A stretch of DNA of 64,000 nt from IMG/VR virus record IMGVR_UViG_3300036781_000821, positions 27,888 through 91,887 of that record. The stretch is one strand, 5' to 3'. Below, in pieces: positions 39,905 through 47,501 of this stretch (position 1 is the first letter of the stretch; the number at the start of each line of letters is the position of its first letter). The notes beneath the pieces were generated by a model. It ran no database searches, was not told where the DNA came from, and saw nothing but the letters and a program-made list of their open reading frames with translations. A program made the position numbers and the translations under genes. This DNA is from a virus.

Positions 39905-41011
39905 TTATTGGAGTGGTTCCTGTTTGGCGAGTGCGGTGGTGAGGTGGTCGATGGCTTCCTGTTGCCGTTTGATGCCGACTTTGTTGTAGACGTTTGTGCT
40001 GACGTCGACGGTGTGCCCGCATTGTGCTGCGACGATGGTTGCGTCCGCGCCGTTCGCGTTTAGCAGTGTGACGGCGGTGCGCCGGAGTGCTTGGAAGGTG
40101 ACGCCGTTGAGCTTGAGTTTGTCGAGTGTTGGTTTGAGGTAGCGTCGCCAGTAGTTCCCGTGCGATACGGGCTTGTTGCCGGGTTCGTTCGGGAAGACCC
40201 AGTTGTCCTCTTTGGCGTCGGGCGTTGTCTCGCGCCAGGCGGTGAAGTCTTCGCGGATGCTCGTGCTGATGGCGGCGGTGCGTACGCTGTGATGCGTCTT
40301 TGGGGTTTGGATGATGCCGCGGTAGATGCCGCGCGTGATGTGCAGCCCGTCGGGTTGGAGGTCGTGCCATTGGAGGCCGAGGATCTCGCCGGGGCGTAGC
40401 CCGCTGATGCCTGCGAGGCTGATGACTAGCTTCTCCCGGAGGGGGAGGGCTGCGAGGAGGGTGCGGAGTTCATCGAGGGACAAGACGCGTTTGTCTCGTT
40501 GATGGTTGCGTGTTGGCGCGTGCAGGAGTTCCGCAGGGTTGCGTTGCAGGAGTCCGTCGTTGACCGCCATGCGAAATATTTGTCGTAGGTCCCACCGGAG
40601 GTGTCCGACCGTGCTCGTGCTAAGCCCGGCGCTGGCTTTCCGGTCGAGGAAGTCCTGGAGGATGGTCCGGTTGAACGACGAGAGCGGTCGGTTCCCCTGC
40701 TCCTTGAGGAGGTGGTGGTCCACGCGGTCCTTCGTGGTCATCGCGGTGCTCGGTTTCCATTTGCGCTCGTACCAGGGGAAGACGACGTGTCGCGTGAACC
40801 CTTGGAGGCTGTACTCGACGAGGCCACGCGCTTCGTTCACGGGCTGTACAAGTTTGGTGAGCTCGGCTTCTGCGTCGGCCTTGGTCATCGTGGCGCAGTT
40901 CCCGAGTTTCTTCGAGCGGTGGTGACCGTCCTCCCACCATGCCCCGAGCCATGTCCAGACGCCCCCGCTCTTGCGCTTCCGTAGGCTCCCGTGTTGTGCT
41001 CTCGCGCTCAT
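39905..41011 (-). CDS. int: Tyrosine site-specific integrase
   Basis: 368 aa from the ATG at 41011, which overlaps the excisionase stop. Domains: N-terminal beta-rich AP2-like DNA-binding region (WTWLGAWWEDGHHRSKKLG), core-binding helices, then the catalytic domain with Arg in GISGLRPGEI, the second Arg in FQALRRTAV (the usual HxxR His is replaced by Gln), His in CGHTVD and the Tyr nucleophile in STNVYNKV. The style resembles bacterial (Acidobacteria-like) integrases although it ends an otherwise archaeal-looking operon. An extended frame to 41896 is spurious. Confidence 0.9.
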   Translation of the reverse strand: MSARAQHGSLRKRKSGGVWTWLGAWWEDGHHRSKKLGNCATMTKADAEAELTKLVQPVNEARGLVEYSLQGFTRHVVFPWYERKWKPSTAMTTKDRVDHHLLKEQGNRPLSSFNRTILQDFLDRKASAGLSTSTVGHLRWDLRQIFRMAVNDGLLQRNPAELLHAPTRNHQRDKRVLSLDELRTLLAALPLREKLVISLAGISGLRPGEILGLQWHDLQPDGLHITRGIYRGIIQTPKTHHSVRTAAISTSIREDFTAWRETTPDAKEDNWVFPNEPGNKPVSHGNYWRRYLKPTLDKLKLNGVTFQALRRTAVTLLNANGADATIVAAQCGHTVDVSTNVYNKVGIKRQQEAIDHLTTALAKQEPLQ

Positions 41012-41226
41012 GTGTGTGCTGCACGAACAACAATGCCTTGATCCTGTCGGGAAAGCCAATCGAAAAGCGTCTCGCGACGCACTAACACGCGTCGTCCGAG
41101 ACGTACTGCTGGGAGTCGTTCTGCGCTTGTGATGTGACCGTTGATGAGTTTGCTCACGTGGGCTTTGGAGACGCGCAGGAGTGTTGCGACTTCGTGGAGC
41201 GTGAGGAGGTTTGGCGTTTCGTTCAT
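41008..41226 (-). CDS. xis: Excisionase-like HTH protein
   Basis: 72 aa. MerR/excisionase-type wHTH: LLTLHEVATLLRVSKAHVSKLI, then LPAVRLGRRVLVRRETLFDWL. Overlaps both the ATPase stop and the integrase start by four bases, so it is produced with the integrase and probably sets excision direction. Confidence 0.85.
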   Translation of the reverse strand: MNETPNLLTLHEVATLLRVSKAHVSKLINGHITSAERLPAVRLGRRVLVRRETLFDWLSRQDQGIVVRAAHT

Positions 41227-43367
41227 TTGGTTGTGGTGAGTTCTTCGATGAGGTCGAGGACGTCGACGAGGATGAGGTGGTGTCGTGCGTCGTCGTCGAG
41301 GCTGTCGCCGAGGTCGATGATGAGGTCGCTGTTGCCTTCGAAGATGGCAAGGATCGTGCACGGGATGCCTGCGCTGGCATTCTTGTTCGCGTTGTTTGCG
41401 CCGGTGCGTGCGGGGTCGCTGACTTCGACTTCGAGGGCGACGACGCTGCCGACCGGGATGTCTTCGGTGGGGTGGCTGCGTGCGGCCTCACGTAGCGCCG
41501 TGAAGAACTGGTCGTTCTTCTCCGTTCGCGTGAAGAGGAGGTCGACGCTCTTGGTCCCGACCGTGACTTCGATGTCGCTTTCGGGGATGAGCTGGTGGAG
41601 TCGCTTGACGAGGTACCGGTGTTGTGCGCCATCACCGCCGCGCGTGCCCGGCGGTCGTTTGCTGCCGACTCGTTCGTATCCTGCGTCGGTCGCTTGGAGC
41701 GCGATGGCGCGACCGCCGGTCCGTCGGTGCGCGGTGATCGGCGTGGCCGTGAGGAGCTTGAGGCGGAGGAGCTGTCGTTTGGCGCGGTCGCCGATTTGTG
41801 CTTTGAGGTTGCAGGCTTCGTAGGATTTCTTGACGGTGGCGATGCTTGCGTTACAGACGTGCCGTAAAAGCGCTTCTTGAGCCGCGTTGAGCGCAATCTT
41901 TCGCGACGCGCTGGTCTCCGTCTCGCTCGGTGCTTCCTCCGTCGTCACGCTTGGCGAGAGCGGCGCTGGTGGGAGGAGGGCTTCGGCGCGGTCGCGTGCT
42001 GCCGCGAGTTCTTCCGTGGCCACTTCTTTGTTGCTTGTCGGTGCTGGGTACGTTGCGAGGAGTGGTTCGGGGTAGCGGTTCCCGAGTCGGAGGATGACCT
42101 GGCCGCGTTGGAGCTGGTGGTCGAGGCACTCGTGCTGTGCGGGCGTGAGGCGAAGTGTCCTGCGGAGTTCTTCGCTTTCTGTCCCGTCCGTTACGCGCAG
42201 GACTGCTTGGAGGTTGGTGTTTGCTCTGATGATCTGGTTTGCGCTGCGCCAGCTGGTGAGTGTGATGCCCCATCCGATGCCTGCTTCTCTGGTTGCGCCG
42301 TACGTGTGCGACAGGAGTGGTTCGCCGGTGATGTGGCGGGTGTTCGCGTCGAAGAGTTGGAGTGTTTCGTCGCCGACGACGAACGTGTGGAGCTCGTCCC
42401 TGATTCCTTGGCTTTGGTGGTACGTGTGGCGGAGTTCGGTCCAGAACGTGAAGAGAAATTCGTATGCGTGGAGTCGGCTCTTGCTGCCGAAGTATGCGGG
42501 TCGTGTCATGAGTGTTTGCATCGTGTGGCAGCGTGGCGTGGCGGCGGTTGCGATGCCGGGGAAGGTCGTGCAGAGGTCTCGGATTCGGGTGAGGGCGTTG
42601 AGTTGTGCGTCTCGGAATTGGTACGTGCTGCTTTTGCCGCCGAGCGCTTGGATTGCCTCGATGAGGTGATGCATGTTGGGGCCGTCGGGGTGTTTCGTGA
42701 CCGCGTCGTTGAGGGCGGCGGTGAGGATGTGGTGCATATGGAATCCGCCGTAGTACGCGTCGCAGAATTTGCGGACGAGGAGCGCGTGGTACGCTTCGCG
42801 GGAGAGAAACGCGGGGTGGATGAGGATGTTGAGCGGAATCGTGTCGTCGACGATGATCGTGTCTTGTTGTCGCGTGGCGCGCGCGAGCCAGTCGCGTTTT
42901 GGGTCGTAGTAGCAGACCTGTGTTTCCGGTGATGTGGTGTTGAGGTTGTTGAGGACGTGTTCGAGGAACGCGGTTTTTCCGCTGCCGGTGCTGCCGATGA
43001 CGGCGAGGTTGCTGCAGAGCTCGACGGGAGTGATGCCGACGGGTGCGTTATCGCGTTCTTGGTGGGCGAGGAGGACTGGTCCGTTGATGCGTTCGCGTGG
43101 CGCGATGTGGAATGGGTTGTCGACGAGTTCCTCCTCGTATTGTTTGAGCGCTCCGAGGACGCGTTGCATGCTGAGGTCGCGGAGTCGGCTGGGCCAGGAC
43201 GGTACTTGTTGGAGGAGTCGGTCGAGTCCGGGCACGCGGTGCACGAGGCGGTCTTTGGTGATGCGCGTGAGTGCGGTTTGGTATTGCTCCTCTAGAGTCG
43301 GAGGGTCCAGGCGATGGCGCGTTTGACGAGCGTGATGCGGTTCTTTCGTTGTTCGTTCTTCTTGCAT
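41223..43367 (-). CDS. HerA/VirB4-like transfer ATPase with C-terminal wHTH and nuclease-like domain
   Basis: About 714 aa from ATG 43367. Walker A GSTGSGKT lies about 125 residues in; LHTFVVGDETLQLF gives Walker B. After a Pro/Thr-rich linker come a helix-turn-helix-like segment (AQEALLRHVCNASIATVKKSYE) and a C-terminal alpha/beta region with SVDLLFTR and VVALEVEVSD that resembles a PD-(D/E)XK fold. Such ATPases pump DNA in conjugation. A similar ATPase-plus-nuclease build recurs at 58 kb. The start is uncertain because it overlaps the zinc-ribbon gene by 76 bases. Confidence 0.75.
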   Translation of the reverse strand: MQEERTTKEPHHARQTRHRLDPPTLEEQYQTALTRITKDRLVHRVPGLDRLLQQVPSWPSRLRDLSMQRVLGALKQYEEELVDNPFHIAPRERINGPVLLAHQERDNAPVGITPVELCSNLAVIGSTGSGKTAFLEHVLNNLNTTSPETQVCYYDPKRDWLARATRQQDTIIVDDTIPLNILIHPAFLSREAYHALLVRKFCDAYYGGFHMHHILTAALNDAVTKHPDGPNMHHLIEAIQALGGKSSTYQFRDAQLNALTRIRDLCTTFPGIATAATPRCHTMQTLMTRPAYFGSKSRLHAYEFLFTFWTELRHTYHQSQGIRDELHTFVVGDETLQLFDANTRHITGEPLLSHTYGATREAGIGWGITLTSWRSANQIIRANTNLQAVLRVTDGTESEELRRTLRLTPAQHECLDHQLQRGQVILRLGNRYPEPLLATYPAPTSNKEVATEELAAARDRAEALLPPAPLSPSVTTEEAPSETETSASRKIALNAAQEALLRHVCNASIATVKKSYEACNLKAQIGDRAKRQLLRLKLLTATPITAHRRTGGRAIALQATDAGYERVGSKRPPGTRGGDGAQHRYLVKRLHQLIPESDIEVTVGTKSVDLLFTRTEKNDQFFTALREAARSHPTEDIPVGSVVALEVEVSDPARTGANNANKNASAGIPCTILAIFEGNSDLIIDLGDSLDDDARHHLILVDVLDLIEELTTTK

Positions 43368-43675
43368 GGTTTGCACCTCGGTGGGGTTCCTGCGCAGTCC
43401 CGGCACAGGACGGTTTGGCAGGGTTCGCAGAAACTCGTTGCTTGCGGCGCGATGAGCGCGTGGCATTGCGTGCAGGTCGCGAGCTCGTGTGGTTTCACCC
43501 TGCGGCCGTCTGCGGTCTGGTACTGGTGTTCGCTGACGATGAGCGCGCGCTCGCCGGTCGCTGGGTCGACCGTCGTGGTTTCTGTTGCAACCGGCAGGAC
43601 GAGCACCGTCCCGTCGGGCCGGTGGATGTCCAGGCGTGTCCGGTGCTCTTGCTCGACGATCAGGTCGCGGCTCAT
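43292..43675 (-). CDS. Zinc-ribbon protein, 127 aa
   Basis: Beta-rich N-terminal half, then Cys motifs CTQCHAL, FCEPCQTVLCRDCAG and RCKPCKK, compatible with two zinc sites, and a basic tail. Lies in the transfer operon with four-base overlap upstream. Possibly couples DNA to the ATPase; function not known. Confidence 0.65.
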   Translation of the reverse strand: MSRDLIVEQEHRTRLDIHRPDGTVLVLPVATETTTVDPATGERALIVSEHQYQTADGRRVKPHELATCTQCHALIAPQATSFCEPCQTVLCRDCAGTPPRCKPCKKNEQRKNRITLVKRAIAWTLRL

Positions 43676-44007
43676 GCTCCTCCCTTCGGTGTGGTCGTTC
43701 CGTTGGCTGTTTCTTCCGTGACGAGCCGTCGCGCGAGCGATCCGGTGATGATCCCGAGTCCTTCCGGGATGAGGAAGCGCGCGAAGCTCTCGGCGTTGCT
43801 CGGTGTCCCGAGGAGGATGATGCCGCCCACGATCAGGAGCACCAGCGCTTTCCGGTCGTTCAGCGCTGCTGCGGTGCTCGCCGCGAAGATGCTAAACGCG
43901 CCGGGTTGGAGGAGACGCATCGTGAAGTCCACGCCCGCCGGTCTCGGGAGGAGATTGGCGGCGTTCATGAGTGCGGTGAAGATGATGGCGTGCGCGAGCG
44001 GCTTCAT
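43672..44007 (-). CDS. Small membrane protein, 111 aa
   Basis: Three hydrophobic stretches (AIIFTALMNAANLL, FSIFAASTAAAL, ALVLLIVGGIILLG) with short charged loops. Size and place recall VirB2/VirB3-like components of transfer machines, without sequence proof. ATGA overlaps on both sides. Confidence 0.6.
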   Translation of the reverse strand: MKPLAHAIIFTALMNAANLLPRPAGVDFTMRLLQPGAFSIFAASTAAALNDRKALVLLIVGGIILLGTPSNAESFARFLIPEGLGIITGSLARRLVTEETANGTTTPKGGA

Positions 44008-44816
44008 GCTGCTTCGCCGCCGCTCGGGAGTTGTGGCTGCTGTTGTTGGTAGATCGCGCGGAGTTGTTCGCGTTGGTCGATGAGGCGGAAGTCCTCGTGG
44101 CTTTTCGCGTCGATGCCTTCCCGGAGCGCGGCGATCCGGAGTTGGACGTCGTGGTGCTCGACCGTGAGCGTGGACGTGGTCTGTTCGAGCTCGTGCGTCT
44201 TCGTGAGCTGTTCGTCATACTTCGCAGCAGGCCAGCCGGGCAATAAGGTGACGAAGGCGAGAATGAGCGCTCCGGCGATGTCAATGGCGAGGTTGTTCGC
44301 TTCCGTCGTCCGGTTCGCGAGGCGTAGCACGATGAGGCTCGCCCCCGTCAGCAGGAAAATAGCGAGCAGAACGGGTGTGTGCCAGTCCCACTCGCTCCGT
44401 GGTTTGCGGAGGTTCTTGTACAAGCTGTCGATGATGTAGAACGATCCCGTCGTGTACAGGACCGCCGTGCTGAGAGCCGTGAAGAGCGGATAGCCAAGCT
44501 CCGTCGTGAAGATGTACGTGATCGTCCCGACCTCAAAACCGTAGAGTGCCGCGCGCTTCGCCTGCAAGAACAGCTTGCGCGGCTGCAACGCGAGGTCGCG
44601 CTGATACGTCGTGACCTGGATGCGCAACGAGCTCTCCATGCTCTCGGTCACGTAGAGTTCGCTCTGCGCTTTGTCGTCGGGAACGCGGAGGCGGTCCGGG
44701 AGACCCAGACCCACGCTCGTCAAGAAACTCTCCGGGTCGGGTGCGGTCGCGTTCTTGCCGGCGTCCGCGGCCTGTCGACGAAGACGCCAATCCTGTACGG
44801 GCTGTAAGAAACTCAT
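44004..44816 (-). CDS. Membrane protein with C-terminal coiled coil, 270 aa
   Basis: Start at 44816 chosen by overlap with the upstream stop. Four hydrophobic helices between residues about 95 and 200 (for example YPLFTALSTAVLYTTGSFYII, TPVLLAIFLLTGASLIVL), then a Gln/Glu-rich coil (YDEQLTKTHELEQTTSTL) to a Gln-rich end. Could be a membrane scaffold of the transfer apparatus. Confidence 0.6.
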   Translation of the reverse strand: MSFLQPVQDWRLRRQAADAGKNATAPDPESFLTSVGLGLPDRLRVPDDKAQSELYVTESMESSLRIQVTTYQRDLALQPRKLFLQAKRAALYGFEVGTITYIFTTELGYPLFTALSTAVLYTTGSFYIIDSLYKNLRKPRSEWDWHTPVLLAIFLLTGASLIVLRLANRTTEANNLAIDIAGALILAFVTLLPGWPAAKYDEQLTKTHELEQTTSTLTVEHHDVQLRIAALREGIDAKSHEDFRLIDQREQLRAIYQQQQPQLPSGGEAA

Positions 44817-45655
44817 TTCGCTTGCTCCTTGTTGAGAAGTGCTGTTGCTTGCTCGCTCGTGAGAGTTCCCGTGGCGCTGGTGAACGTCGCGCCACTTTCC
44901 CTCACGGTCCTTGTCCAGAGGTCGAAGACTCTGTCGTGATGCGCAATCGTCGCCGGGCAACGCCGGTTGGCGACGGGGCGCAGTCCGGTTTGGATCGCGA
45001 TGATGGTGACGCTGCGCAACGATGCCGGGAGGAAGAGGCGAGCGCTCGTCAGGCGGGCCTTCCACGACGACGGGACGGGGTCGTCGCATTCGAGATCGCC
45101 GAGCTCAGCATGTTCGAGCAGGTCCGAGACGAGCATGATGACGCGACGCGATTCACCCGGTGCTGACTCTTGCGCAACGCGGACGACGCTGCTGAAGATC
45201 GGCGAGCGTTTGGGTGTGACGATGGCGAGGCTGTCGAAGGCCGCGAGGATGCGCCGCACTTCATTAGCTTCGTGGGCTTGGACTGCCGAGCGGCCCGACG
45301 CTTTCGGCGAAGTGATGACGATAGTTGCAGCGATGCTCGTACGGCTCGCGTCATCACCGACCAACCAGAACCGGACGATGCTTCCCGAATGCCCGCTGAC
45401 GACGGACGCGATGGCCGCAACGCTCGGACGGACCAGCGTCTTATCACTGCCGGGGCTGCCGGGACTCGCGTCGAGGAGGATATCGAGAACCTCAATGGAT
45501 GGCGGTGGCGTAGCAGTGAAGACTTGGATCTCTCGTCGGACAGCGGTCATGCTAGCGATGACGTGTTCTTTGCCTGCTTGCTCGGCGTCGGTCGGCGAAC
45601 ACGCGGTGAGCGACAGGGAGAGCGCGACGAGTACAGATGGGACTGCGTGCGTCAT
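44813..45655 (-). CDS. Secreted lipoprotein-like protein with possible vWA fold
   Basis: 280 aa from ATG 45655. N-terminal signal VPSVLVALSLSLTAC ends in a lipobox-like Cys. Downstream, VLDILLDASPGSPGS is close to a MIDAS DxSxS loop, and VIMLVSDLLEHA resembles the fourth vWA strand and acid. Export by a lipoprotein-type signal occurs in bacteria and in some archaea. Possible cell-surface contact protein; the vWA call is tentative. Confidence 0.55.
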   Translation of the reverse strand: MTHAVPSVLVALSLSLTACSPTDAEQAGKEHVIASMTAVRREIQVFTATPPPSIEVLDILLDASPGSPGSDKTLVRPSVAAIASVVSGHSGSIVRFWLVGDDASRTSIAATIVITSPKASGRSAVQAHEANEVRRILAAFDSLAIVTPKRSPIFSSVVRVAQESAPGESRRVIMLVSDLLEHAELGDLECDDPVPSSWKARLTSARLFLPASLRSVTIIAIQTGLRPVANRRCPATIAHHDRVFDLWTRTVRESGATFTSATGTLTSEQATALLNKEQAK

Positions 45656-46038
45656 CGCGCCCGTCCCTTGGCCCACGTCGCTTCTCGCACTTCCGCGAAG
45701 ACGATCTCGTCGGGCGGGAGTTCCGCGATGTACGCGGCGAGCGCGTAGGCCGTTTCGTCGAGACAGTGTTGGATGAGTGTGGGCAGCCCGACCTGTGTGG
45801 CGGCGGCGCTGCACGCCCGGACCTCTTGGCACAATTCAGTGACCGTGCAGTGGAAGCGTCGCCCCTCCACGCCGAACGTCGCACGCCACCGAGACCCAAC
45901 GGTGATGGTCAGGTGCGCTTCATCGGCTTGGACGCACCGATGGACGGTGATTCGCAGCCGGTTCTGGTCGTCGCTGAGCGTCAGGACCTTGCCGACGGAC
46001 ACCTTCCGCTCGGGAAAATCAACGATACGAAAACGCAT
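45652..46038 (-). CDS. Hypothetical protein, 128 aa
   Basis: ATG at 46038 (TAATG overlap with the metalloprotein gene). N-terminal beta strands (MRFRIVDFPERKVSVGK) then a helical part. No recognised family; operon membership suggests a transfer role. Confidence 0.6.
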   Translation of the reverse strand: MRFRIVDFPERKVSVGKVLTLSDDQNRLRITVHRCVQADEAHLTITVGSRWRATFGVEGRRFHCTVTELCQEVRACSAAATQVGLPTLIQHCLDETAYALAAYIAELPPDEIVFAEVREATWAKGRAR

Positions 46039-46682
46039 TAATGATTCCTCCTGGTGAATACTTGTTCGCAGCGTAGGCAGCGCGCGTTGAAGATGTCGCT
46101 TGCGACGCGGACTCGAACGGGACACGCGCAGACGTACAGGCGTAGGCGCGAGCCTGATCCTGTGCCGCGCGAGGTTCCACCCCGCGCGCCCCGCCCGCCG
46201 GGACACGAGCGAGTTGCGGCCTGTGGAAACGCTGGTTCGAAGTTTGGTCTCCCATCTTGGGGCGGTGGAATCGTTTGGACCTCACTCCAGAAGTGGTTGT
46301 CGAAATCCAGTGGATGGTATTGTTGGCCGGATGCAAGGGTGCGTCTTAGGCCCAACGACCGTGCAGCTCGCTTCCAACGCGATCCGTGACCGGCCAGCGG
46401 CCCCGCCAGGCAATGACCGAGTTCATGGAGTGTCGTCCCGATAAGTTGCACGAACGACTCCTCGCCTGCGGCACAGATCTCAATGAAGTCCAGGGATGCC
46501 TCCTGCTGCCAGGCTGCATAAAAGCAGGTGCCCCGCAAACCGGGCTGCCCTGAGCCGTAGGTCAACTTCGCCGCCAAGAGTCGCCGAGCGTCGTCTGCGT
46601 TTAAACGCAAAACACTCAATTCACGAACCGCTTTCAAGAACGTTTCATGGGTTAAATCGGAAACAAGATTGGTGGCTGCCAT
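46038..46682 (-). CDS. SprT-like zinc metalloprotein
   Basis: 214 aa. TTLHELGHCLAG is a HExxH-type zinc site; the third ligand may be in LAGHGSRWKRAARSLGL, the usual SprT arrangement. A C-terminal zinc ribbon (YVCACPVRV, CLRCEQVF) completes the SprT/WLM-like pattern. SprT proteins bind DNA and may cleave DNA-bound protein. First gene of the long operon leading to the integrase. Confidence 0.75.
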   Translation of the reverse strand: MAATNLVSDLTHETFLKAVRELSVLRLNADDARRLLAAKLTYGSGQPGLRGTCFYAAWQQEASLDFIEICAAGEESFVQLIGTTLHELGHCLAGPLAGHGSRWKRAARSLGLRRTLASGQQYHPLDFDNHFWSEVQTIPPPQDGRPNFEPAFPQAATRSCPGGRGARGGTSRGTGSGSRLRLYVCACPVRVRVASDIFNARCLRCEQVFTRRNH

Positions 46683-46823
46683 AACGGCAGCATACGGGCG
46701 AAAGACGAGCGCGGGAGACGTAACAGAATTCTTTTACGAGCGCGCACAGCGTATCGCGCTGCAACAGCATGAGTTGTCGACGTGTCCTTGTTGGCAGAAG
46801 CTTTTGTCTGTGGTGCGATTCTT

Positions 46824-47444
46824 TTACGGGTCGTACGTGACGATGAGCTTGGGGCCGCCGTTTGTGACGCCGTGGAATTGGGCTCGTTTCATCAGGATAG
46901 CGACGAGATCCGGGAGCGGACGTTCGGTCTGGACGCGTCGCTCGGCACGGATGCTCCAGTCATCGCCGCTGGTTGGAGGGACGAATGTCCATAGCCCTTC
47001 TGGAGTGTAAGGCGAGAGCGGCCACTTGGGGAGTGTCGCGCGGATTTCTCGCGACGAGAGTCCTTGGATGTCGTACGCGAACGCGTGGTTGAGGCGTCTG
47101 AGGTTCGAGGGGAAATAGTGGTGCCGATACAGACCTGCCACTTCCGCTAGGGGGAAGTACTGCTTACTCTTGAGATGGAGAATCTGGCGCGCCGAGTAGC
47201 GCGGCCTTGCCCAGAACTCCAACAGGACATCCGTACCATCGGGGCTCGCGGCGAGGTGCTGCTCGTACTCATGCTTATACGGCTGCACGACTTCCGCCCG
47301 AAGAATATTGCCGCCGCGCACGCGACGCGGCAGGACGACCTCGTCAAGCAACGGACGACCGCGATCCGATCGGCGGAGCGGAAGATGCGATTCACTGACG
47401 TGACGGTAAACACGTTCTAACGGGACACGGTAGGTTTCGGTCAT
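46824..47444 (-). CDS. Hypothetical protein divergent from the NTPase gene
   Basis: 206 aa from ATG 47444, chosen because the TATA box centre lies 28 bp upstream. Basic, with many Arg/Tyr/Pro; no motif recognised. Shares an intergenic promoter with the NTPase gene, so the two may form one system. Confidence 0.6.
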   Translation of the reverse strand: MTETYRVPLERVYRHVSESHLPLRRSDRGRPLLDEVVLPRRVRGGNILRAEVVQPYKHEYEQHLAASPDGTDVLLEFWARPRYSARQILHLKSKQYFPLAEVAGLYRHHYFPSNLRRLNHAFAYDIQGLSSREIRATLPKWPLSPYTPEGLWTFVPPTSGDDWSIRAERRVQTERPLPDLVAILMKRAQFHGVTNGGPKLIVTYDP

Positions 47445-47468
47445 CGTCCCTTGGGAGTGCAATACTCG

Positions 47469-47477
47469 TTAATAAAA
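47469..47477. promoter_or_regulatory. Shared bidirectional TATA box (TTAATAAAA)
   Basis: Centre about 28 bp from the ATG at 47444 (minus strand) and about 29 bp from the ATG at 47502 (plus strand). One A/T block appears to serve both divergent genes. Confidence 0.65.
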
Positions 47478-47501
47478 CGCACTGGACGACCGCCCCGAAA
47501 C

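Noticed and set aside
39905-41896. 663-aa version of the integrase
   Set aside because: The N-terminal 295 residues are Ser/Arg/Thr-rich low-complexity antisense to the ATPase gene; the ATG at 41011 overlaps the excisionase stop and gives a normal integrase.
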